Origin: Betaproteobacteria bacterium
Lineage (GTDB): Bacteria > Pseudomonadota > Gammaproteobacteria > Burkholderiales > Thiobacillaceae
Length of the DNA: 5,380 nt
Assembly: GCA_020049245.1 (NCBI GenBank)
Contig: JAIFLB010000036.1
Coordinates: forward strand, 1-5,380
Direction: 5' to 3'
In this document: piece after piece, positions 1 through 4,494 of the stretch
Numbering within the stretch: position 1 is the stretch's first letter
Layout: every line of letters begins with the position of its first letter
Position numbers and translations under genes: made by a program
Notes under the pieces: model-generated
The model's input: only the letters and a program-made list of their open reading frames with translations
Told to the model about the DNA's origin: nothing
The model's database searches: none

Positions 1-1
1 C

Positions 2-178
2 ATCACCATGCGAGTAGACAACGCCACCCTGGCGGTGTTCAAAGTCCGCGCCGAGATGCACGGCGGAAATTACCAGACCATGATGAACGAGGCCTTGCGC
101 CAGTATGCTGAAGGTCTGACTATGGCCGATATGGTAAGAGAAGCCATTCGGCATGAATTGCATCACTCACACTCATGA
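2..178 (+). CDS. CopG/BrnA-type antitoxin, C-terminal part (5' end outside window)
   Basis: The reading frame is open from the left edge and ends with TGA at 176-178. The visible residues run ITMRVDNATLAVFKVRAEM, then HGGNYQTMMNEALRQYAEG, then a charged tail. This resembles the C-terminal ribbon-helix-helix part of CopG/BrnA-like antitoxins: a short beta strand (TMRVD), a first helix (LAVFKVRAE), the G-x-NYQT turn, and a second helix (MMNEALRQYAEG). Such proteins bind operator DNA as dimers and neutralise a partner toxin, often of the BrnT/RelE type. There is an in-frame ATG at 8, but it falls inside the beta strand, so the real start is probably upstream of the window. The family N-terminus is normally a basic segment before this strand. 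No toxin lies downstream; a partner could sit upstream, out of view. The family assignment is by remembered motif only, and the exact subfamily is uncertain. Confidence 0.65.
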   Translation: MTMRVDNATLAVFKVRAEMHGGNYQTMMNEALRQYAEGLTMADMVREAIRHELHHSHS

Positions 179-213
179 GCAGAAGCTGTAGCAGCTGGCG
201 ATTCCGCAGACAA

Positions 214-245
214 TGGGGTCAGACACGAATGGCACTTACTTTAGC
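214..245 (+). repeat. Left terminal inverted repeat of the 170-bp element
   Basis: This begins TGGGGTCAGACAC and continues into the conserved core GAATGGCACTTACTTTAGC. It pairs with 352-383 in the opposite orientation. The core differs from its partner at one base (T for A near the inner end). Confidence 0.65.
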
Positions 246-351
246 CAAAACCCACCGTCTTGCTTGCGAAGTTGGGAATCCTGGCGGGGTAAAAATCACG
301 TGTTTCCGGCCTTCGCGGATATTGCGGGTGCGCTATTTTCAGTCGTATTGC

Positions 352-383
352 GCTTAAGTAAGTGCCATTCGGTGCTGAGCCCA
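352..383 (-). repeat. Right terminal inverted repeat of the 170-bp element
   Basis: On the plus strand the core reads gcttaagtaagtgccattcg (352-371), followed by GTGCTGAGCCCA. Its complement matches 214-245. It ends 26 bases before the start codon of the downstream antitoxin gene, so the element occupies the place where that gene's promoter would be expected. Confidence 0.65.
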
Positions 384-409
384 GAGGATTTTCTCAAGGA
401 GATCGCATC

Positions 410-628
410 ATGAGTGCATTGACCCTGCGTCTACCTGACGACAAGCATGAGCGTTTGCGTGCCCTGGCGCAAAGCCGTGGTACCAGCGTCAACCGTCTGC
501 TAGACGAAATGACGACCCTGTTGTTGGCGGAGTACGACGCGGAAACGCGCTTCCGCTTGCGAGCGGGACGCGGAGTGGGTAAGTCTGAGTGCGGACTCGC
601 TTTGCTGGACAAGGCGGCAGGCAAGTAA
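410..628 (+). CDS. Ribbon-helix-helix (CopG/HicB-like) antitoxin, apparently orphan
   Basis: This is a 72-aa protein. Its N-terminus MSALTLRLPDDKHERLRALA is the classic ribbon-helix-helix layout: a DNA-contacting beta strand (ALTLRLP), helix 1 (DDKHERLRALAQSRG), the turn TSVN, and helix 2 (RLLDEMTTLLLAEY). The C-terminal tail (ETRFRLRAG, then GLALLDKA) matches the toxin-binding tail of short antitoxins usually paired with PIN-type or similar toxins. The start is the ATG at 410, supported by a good ribosome-binding site, AAGGAG, at 396-401 with an 8-base spacer. An in-frame upstream ATG at 362 is rejected because it lies inside the terminal repeat of the 170-bp element. No toxin follows: 33 bases after the stop comes the convergent ubiB. 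It is therefore an orphan antitoxin or the remnant of a toxin-antitoxin pair. It probably represses its own promoter, which must lie in or beyond the element. Confidence 0.75.
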   Translation: MSALTLRLPDDKHERLRALAQSRGTSVNRLLDEMTTLLLAEYDAETRFRLRAGRGVGKSECGLALLDKAAGK

Positions 629-653
629 AACCGGTCGGCATTCGTTCGACCGT
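627..653 (-). terminator. Possible weak intrinsic terminator after ubiB
   Basis: Between the convergent stops of the antitoxin gene and ubiB, cggtcg (632-637) can pair with cgaccg (647-652) across a 9-base loop. Read on the minus strand, the 6-bp GC-rich stem is followed by G then TTTT (627-630), the right order for a terminator of ubiB. The stem and the T run are both short, so this is tentative. Confidence 0.35.
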
Positions 654-660
654 CCGACAT

Positions 661-2184
661 CTACCCCAACTGCGAATACGCCAGCACCGCCAGCAGCACG
701 GCGATGATCGCCAGCCAGCGGTTGCGGCTTTGTTGTTGCGCCAGCATCATGGCGAGGCCGCTTTCAAGTTTGTCCAGTCGGTCGTTGCGCAGGGCTTGAT
801 GCACCAGGCGCGGCAGTTGCGGCAGCATGGTGCCGATGTAGGGCGCTTCTTCCTTGAAACTGTGCAGCCAGCCGAGCCAGCCCATCTGTTCGTTCATCCA
901 GCGTTCCAGGAACGGCTTGGCGGTGGCCCACAGATCCAGTTCCGGGTCGAGTTCACGCCCGAGGCCCTCGATGTTGATCAGGGTTTTTTGCAGCATGACC
1001 AGTTGCGGCTGGATTTCCATGCCGAAGCGGCGGGAGATCTGGAACAGGCGGAGCAGCACCTTGCCGATGGCGATGTCCTTGATCGGGCGGTCGAATACCG
1101 GTTCGCATACCGCCCGGATGGCGGCTTCGAAGTCTTGCGGCGGGGTATCCGGCGGCACCCAGCCGGATTCGATATGGGCCAGGGCCGCCTTCTGGTAGTC
1201 ACGCCGGAAAAAGGCCAGGAAGTTGCGCGCCAGATAGGATTTATCGGATTCGTTCAGCGTGCCCATGATGCCGAAATCGAGTGCGATGTATTTGCCCTGA
1301 TCAGTCACCAGGATGTTGCCGGGGTGCATGTCGGCATGGAAGAAGCCGTCGCGGAACACCTGGGTGAAGAAGATTTCAACACCGGCGCTGGCCAGACGCG
1401 GGATATTGACGCCGCGTCGGCGCAGTTCGTCGACCTGGGAAATCGGGATGCCGTCCATCCAGGTCATCACCATGACTTCCGAGGCGCAGTAATCCCAGTA
1501 CACCTCGGGCACCGCCAGCAGGGTGGAGTCGCGGAAGTTACGGCGCAACTGGGAACAGTTGGAGGCTTCCCGGATCAGGTCGAGTTCGTCATCCAGGTGC
1601 TTGGCGAATTCCGCTACCACTTCGCGTGGTTTCAGGCGCTTGCCGTCGTACCAGAGGCGTTCGATCAGGCTGGCGATGAGGTCGAGGATCTGGACATCGT
1701 GGCCGATGACTTTCTGGATACCGGGGCGCAGTACCTTCACCGCGACTTTCTCGCCGGATTTCAGCCGCGCCCGGTGCACCTGGGCGACTGAGGCGGAGGC
1801 GACCGGGACGTTGTCGAATTCGGCGAATACCTCGCTTGCTTCCCTGCCGTAGGCGCGTTTGATCACCGCCAGCGCCTGCTCGCTGGGGAACGGCGGCACG
1901 CGATCTTGCAACTTGGCCAGCTCATCGGCGATGTCGGGCGGCACCATGTCGCGTCGGGTGGACAGCATCTGGCCGAACTTGACGAAGATCGGGCCGAGCG
2001 ATTCCAGCGCCAGGCGCAGCCGCTCGCCGCGCGGTTGGCGCATCGGCCAAATCAGCGTGCGCCAGAAAAATAACGCCTCAACCGCCCAGCGGATGAGCTT
2101 GACTCGTTCGTGACCCAGGAAAAATTCGTCCAGGCCGTAGCGGGTGGCGGTGATGAAGATGCGCAGGAGGCGGAAGAAATACAT
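661..2184 (-). CDS. ubiB: UbiB, ubiquinone-biosynthesis protein kinase-like ATPase
   Basis: This 507-aa member of the ABC1/ADCK/UbiB atypical kinase family supports coenzyme Q biosynthesis at the inner membrane, probably as an ATPase aiding access to or assembly of the membrane-embedded lipid intermediates. The family marks are all present in order: KFGQ (residues 69-72) in the N-terminal extension, an alanine-rich nucleotide loop (ASASVAQVH, 129-137), the lysine in VAVKVLRP (K150), the EAxN motif (206-209), HADMHPGN (283-290) in the catalytic loop, and DFG (303-305) for metal binding. A hydrophobic C-terminal segment (about 489-504, WLAIIAVLLAVLAY) is a membrane anchor, and the protein ends four residues after it. 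E. coli UbiB is about 546 aa with two C-terminal helices, so this one appears shorter by one helix. The start overlaps the stop of ubiJ (TGATG), implying translational coupling; no strong ribosome-binding site is seen. No key residue is missing. Confidence 0.96.
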   Translation of the reverse strand: MYFFRLLRIFITATRYGLDEFFLGHERVKLIRWAVEALFFWRTLIWPMRQPRGERLRLALESLGPIFVKFGQMLSTRRDMVPPDIADELAKLQDRVPPFPSEQALAVIKRAYGREASEVFAEFDNVPVASASVAQVHRARLKSGEKVAVKVLRPGIQKVIGHDVQILDLIASLIERLWYDGKRLKPREVVAEFAKHLDDELDLIREASNCSQLRRNFRDSTLLAVPEVYWDYCASEVMVMTWMDGIPISQVDELRRRGVNIPRLASAGVEIFFTQVFRDGFFHADMHPGNILVTDQGKYIALDFGIMGTLNESDKSYLARNFLAFFRRDYQKAALAHIESGWVPPDTPPQDFEAAIRAVCEPVFDRPIKDIAIGKVLLRLFQISRRFGMEIQPQLVMLQKTLINIEGLGRELDPELDLWATAKPFLERWMNEQMGWLGWLHSFKEEAPYIGTMLPQLPRLVHQALRNDRLDKLESGLAMMLAQQQSRNRWLAIIAVLLAVLAYSQLG

Positions 2185-2786
2185 CAGGCTTTGCGGTTGG
2201 ATACGGGCTGCGATTCAAGGTGGCGCAAGCGCGCTTCGAGTCGATCGACCGCTTCGCGTACCGCATCCACGTCATTGATGAATGTCCGCACCACGTGCGG
2301 TTCGGCCAGCATGCCTTGCTCATGCACGGCGTATTCGGCCAGGTTGCGGCCGGCGGCTTGCGCGGCTTGTCCGCGCCAGTCGCCGAAGCCGCGCAGAAGT
2401 TGTTCGACGCGGCTGGCGGCGATATCGCCCAGGTAGGGGCGCAGCGCCAGAACCCAGTCGAAATCAGCCAGCGCGCGGGACAGATCGGCCGCGAACAGGT
2501 CGTCGCCTTCAAAGCGGAACAGGTCGGCCAGCGTGCCGCCGCCGAGCAGTAGCGGCAGCGCGCTGGGCATCGGGGTCAGGCTCAAGGCCGGTTCGGTGTC
2601 CTCGGTCTCCGTCAGAGGGCTGAAGCGGCTGTTTTCATCCAACCTCAGATTCAACGGCAACAGCGGCAGGTTGAGGCGCAGCGATTTGCCGCTGTGGCGT
2701 TGTAGCCGGCTCAACGCGGTAGGCTGGGCGTTGAGTAAGGCGTTGAGGGCGGCGGCAAGGGGGGGGTCGGGAAGGGCGGGAGGCAT
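2184..2786 (-). CDS. ubiJ: UbiJ, ubiquinone-biosynthesis accessory factor (SCP2-type lipid-binding domain)
   Basis: This 200-aa protein is close to the length of E. coli UbiJ (about 201 aa) and sits directly upstream of ubiB, as in ubiE-ubiJ-ubiB operons. UbiJ has an SCP2 lipid-binding domain and acts with UbiK in the cytosolic Ubi complex, presenting hydrophobic ubiquinone intermediates to the ring-modifying enzymes. Visible features are an N-terminal helix with LNALLNAQPTALSRL (14-28), a beta-rich stretch (35-60), the FRFEGDD segment (90-96) that corresponds to the family's RIEGDA turn, a YLGDIAA motif (118-124), and a charged C-terminal amphipathic or coiled-coil helix (about 171-191, NDVDAVREAVDRLEARLRHLE). 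The ATG at 2786 has no obvious ribosome-binding site. It lies right at the edge of a palindrome in the divergent intergenic region. Codons 7-10 contain a run of eight C residues (2759-2766 on the plus strand as G). ubiE is not adjacent. Sequence conservation in this family is low, so context carries part of the call. Confidence 0.88.
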   Translation of the reverse strand: MPPALPDPPLAAALNALLNAQPTALSRLQRHSGKSLRLNLPLLPLNLRLDENSRFSPLTETEDTEPALSLTPMPSALPLLLGGGTLADLFRFEGDDLFAADLSRALADFDWVLALRPYLGDIAASRVEQLLRGFGDWRGQAAQAAGRNLAEYAVHEQGMLAEPHVVRTFINDVDAVREAVDRLEARLRHLESQPVSNRKA

Positions 2787-2815
2787 GGCCGGATTTTATC
2801 TCGGATAATCTGGCC
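2787..2815. promoter_or_regulatory. Imperfect palindrome in the ubiJ/mtnA divergent intergenic region
   Basis: The sequence GGCC-g-GATT-tt-ATC-tcg-GAT-AATC-t-GGCC is an interrupted palindrome. The arms match apart from two extra T residues on the left. It fills half of the 56-bp gap between the divergent starts of ubiJ (2786) and mtnA (2843). It may be an operator shared by both genes, or a hairpin in one leader transcript. On the plus strand it contains GATAAT (2804-2809), a good -10 match for an mtnA promoter, but no recognisable -35 box lies 16-18 bases upstream. The function is inferred from position and symmetry only. Confidence 0.35.
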
Positions 2816-2842
2816 GAATACCGTAGCCCTGAAAGAACCCGC

Positions 2843-3844
2843 ATGCTTATTTCCGGACCCCCCACCCGCACCATCTGGCGCAGCGATGCAGGCTGTGGCG
2901 ATGCGGTTGAAATCATCGACCAGACCCGTTTGCCGCACGAGTTCGTCGTGCAACGTTTGACTACGCTGGCGGATGCCGTTGAGGCGATTGCCGTGATGCG
3001 GGTGCGCGGCGCACCGTTGATCGGGGCGACGGCAGCCTTCGGACTGGCGTTGGCCGCATCGCGCGACGTGAGCGATTCGGCTTTGCACGCCGCCGCCGAA
3101 CGCCTCATCGCCACCCGCCCGACGGCGGTGAATCTGTGCTGGGCGGTGCAGCGCATGCTGGCTCGCCGCAGCTTGGGCCGAGGCCGCAGCGATCTGCGAG
3201 GAAGACGTGGCGCAGAACCGTGCCATCGGCCAGCAGGGTCTGACGTTGTTGCCGGCTGGCTGGCGACGGTGGATTGGGGCACGGCGCTTGCGCCGATCTT
3301 CGCGGCGCAGCAGGCCGGGCTGGATGTGCATGTCTGGGTCGATGAAACCCGGCCCCGCAATCAGGGCGCCAGCCTGACCGCCTGGGAACTCAAGCAGGCG
3401 GGCATTGCGCATCACGTCATTGCCGGCGGCCACCTGATGCAGCATGGCGAGGCCGATATCTGCATCGTCGGCACTGACCGCACGGCGGCCAATGGCGATG
3501 TCTGCAACAAGATCGGCACCTATCTGAAAGCCCTGGCGGCGTTCGACAACGGTGTGCCGTTCTATGTCGCCGCGCCGGGCCCGAGCATCGATTTCACCTT
3601 GGCCGACGGCGGTCGGATTCCGATCGAGGAACGTGATGCAACCGAGGTTGCCTGCATTCAGGGTCGTGATGACAGTGGCCGGGTGGTGTCGGTCCGCTTG
3701 ACGCCGGAAGGTAGCCCAGCGGCGAATCCAGCGTTCGATGTCACCCCGGCGCGCCTGGTCAGCGGCTTGATCACCGAACGCGGCATTTGCGCGGCGAATC
3801 GCAGTGCACTCGCGGCGCTGTATCCGGAACGGAACGCAACATGA
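2843..3844 (+). CDS. mtnA: MtnA, S-methyl-5-thioribose-1-phosphate isomerase, open but probably inactive (internal frame-shifted segment, catalytic Cys missing)
   Basis: MtnA converts 5-methylthioribose-1-phosphate to 5-methylthioribulose-1-phosphate in disposal or salvage of methylthioadenosine, and belongs to the eIF2B-like isomerase family. Family sequence is clear before and after the middle: VRGAPLIG (54-61), RPTAVNLCWAVQRM (92-105), GWLATVDWGTAL (138-149), WVDETRPRNQGASLTAWEL (165-183), IVGTDRTAANGDVCNKIGTY (208-227, with the catalytic Asp at 212), and IPIEERD (259-265). Residues 108-136 are arginine-rich and do not fit the family. The +1 frame of the same bases gives the expected AAWAEAAAICEEDVAQNRAIG. 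The segment that should follow, ending LTHCNAG with the catalytic cysteine (Cys160 in B. subtilis), is reduced to AG. The protein is 333 aa against the roughly 350-360 usual. The start has only a weak GAAAG ribosome-binding site (2831-2835). Its stop overlaps the next start (ATGA). The family call is firm; loss of function is inferred. Confidence 0.9.
   Translation: MLISGPPTRTIWRSDAGCGDAVEIIDQTRLPHEFVVQRLTTLADAVEAIAVMRVRGAPLIGATAAFGLALAASRDVSDSALHAAAERLIATRPTAVNLCWAVQRMLARRSLGRGRSDLRGRRGAEPCHRPAGSDVVAGWLATVDWGTALAPIFAAQQAGLDVHVWVDETRPRNQGASLTAWELKQAGIAHHVIAGGHLMQHGEADICIVGTDRTAANGDVCNKIGTYLKALAAFDNGVPFYVAAPGPSIDFTLADGGRIPIEERDATEVACIQGRDDSGRVVSVRLTPEGSPAANPAFDVTPARLVSGLITERGICAANRSALAALYPERNAT
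3164..3250 (+). other. Frame-shifted segment inside mtnA
   Basis: In the mtnA frame these bases encode an atypical Arg/Gly-rich stretch (residues 108-136, beginning RRSLGRGRSD). Read from 3165, the same bases encode AAAWAEAAAICEEDVAQNRA and then IGQQGLTLL, which is the normal MtnA helix. The frame is therefore lost near 3164 and restored near 3251, leaving the overall gene open. Neither change is an obvious homopolymer slip. Comparison with remembered MtnA sequences suggests roughly ten residues are missing at each junction. Confidence 0.75.
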
Positions 3845-4494
3845 GCAAATCGACGTTATGCGCACCTAATTTGCGGATTTCGCTGGCGGCGCTGGCGCGT
3901 GAAAGCGTGCATTGCGGCTTGAATCAGGGCACTTCCGGCAATGTCAGCGTGTGCTCGCGCGCGGGTTTTCTGATCACGCCTTCCGGCCAGAACATGGCCG
4001 CGTTGACGGCGGATGACATGGTGGAGATGAACTTGGCGGGTGATGTTGCCAGTGAAAGCAGGCCATCGAGTGAATGGCGCTTCCACCGCGACATCTACAC
4101 CGCCTTTCCCGAGGCTGAAGCCATCGTACATGCGCATTCGCCTTTCGCGGTGGCGCTGGCCTGCCTGCGGCGTGACCTGCCGGCGTTTCATTACATGGTG
4201 GCGATGGCTGGCGGTGTCGATATTCGTTGCGCCGCCTATGCAACCTTCGGTACCCAGGCCTTGTCGGACGCGGTACTGGCGGCTTTGCAGGATCGCCGCG
4301 CCTGCCTGATGGCGAATCATGGTCTGCTCGCCTGGGGTCGCAGTCTGCCCGCTGCGCTAGTGCTGGCGAATGAAGTCGAAGCCTTGTGCGGGCAGTATCT
4401 GCGCGCCTGTCAGGTCGGTGAGCCGGTGCTGTTGAGTGCGGCCGAGATGCAGGAAGTGCTGGAGAAATTCAAGGATTACGGGAGCCGGGATTAA
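3841..4494 (+). CDS. FucA-like class II aldolase, candidate 5-methylthioribulose-1-phosphate aldolase
   Basis: This 217-aa class II aldolase/adducin family protein is likely a cytosolic zinc enzyme. It resembles E. coli L-fuculose-1-phosphate aldolase along its whole length: NQGTSGNVS (28-36, phosphate binding), LITPSG (44-49), SSEWRFH with the catalytic-type Glu78, HAHS with zinc ligands His97 and His99, FHYMVAMAGG (116-125), YATFGT (133-138), ANHG with His160, and the tail LEKFKDYG (207-214). The spacings between Glu and the three His equal those of FucA (E73, H92, H94, H155), so the active site is intact. Directly downstream of mtnA with a 4-base ATGA overlap, it most plausibly cleaves methylthioribulose-1-phosphate to DHAP and a methylthio-aldehyde (Ald2-type DHAP shunt). 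The dehydratase MtnB belongs to the same superfamily and is the main alternative; true fuculose metabolism has no support nearby. The start at 3841 is chosen over an in-frame ATG at 3787 because that one lies inside mtnA. Confidence 0.85.
   Translation: MSKSTLCAPNLRISLAALARESVHCGLNQGTSGNVSVCSRAGFLITPSGQNMAALTADDMVEMNLAGDVASESRPSSEWRFHRDIYTAFPEAEAIVHAHSPFAVALACLRRDLPAFHYMVAMAGGVDIRCAAYATFGTQALSDAVLAALQDRRACLMANHGLLAWGRSLPAALVLANEVEALCGQYLRACQVGEPVLLSAAEMQEVLEKFKDYGSRD

Larger units (their letters stand above)
214..383. mobile_element. Short non-coding element with 32-bp imperfect terminal inverted repeats (MITE-like or IS remnant)
   Basis: The ends at 214-245 and 352-383 are inverted copies of each other and match at about 27 of 32 positions by eye. 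The inner 20 bases are nearly perfect: cgaatggcacttactttagc at 226-245 against the complement of 352-371, with one mismatch. The outer 12 bases are more divergent but keep TGGG-TCAG. The interior (246-351) has no credible gene. It contains a smaller inverted repeat, gcgaag (266-271) with cttcgc (311-316). The size of 170 bp, the terminal repeats and the lack of a transposase fit a MITE or a decayed insertion sequence reduced to its ends. I see no clear target-site duplication (caa on the left, gag on the right), so the insertion is old, the ends are misjudged, or it arose another way. The parent transposon family cannot be named from this sequence. Confidence 0.6.

Noticed and set aside
184..196. 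Small hairpin agctg-tag-cagct after the first antitoxin
   Set aside because: The stem is only 5 bp with a 3-base loop and no T run follows, so it is not supported as a terminator.
175..357. 60-codon frame whose ATG overlaps the first antitoxin's stop, considered as a coupled toxin
   Set aside because: Only its first dozen or so codons precede the inverted-repeat element, the rest lies inside the repeat, and there is no toxin-like motif or good ribosome-binding site.
213..413. 66-codon frame across the inverted-repeat element
   Set aside because: It reads through both terminal repeats and gives no family-like sequence, so it is chance coding within the element.
589..1791. 400-codon open frame on the plus strand
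   Set aside because: It lies antisense to ubiB, whose family motifs are unmistakable. The translation is a His/Gln/Val-rich shadow typical of GC-rich antisense frames.
2711..3865. Long minus-strand open frame antisense to mtnA (and another at 2635-3360)
   Set aside because: The plus strand carries clear MtnA motifs. The minus products are Arg/Ala-rich with no recognisable domain and also overlap the ubiJ start.
3841..4494. Naming the aldolase fucA outright
   Set aside because: Its sequence is FucA-like, but no fucose genes are nearby and the mtnA coupling points to a methylthio-sugar substrate.
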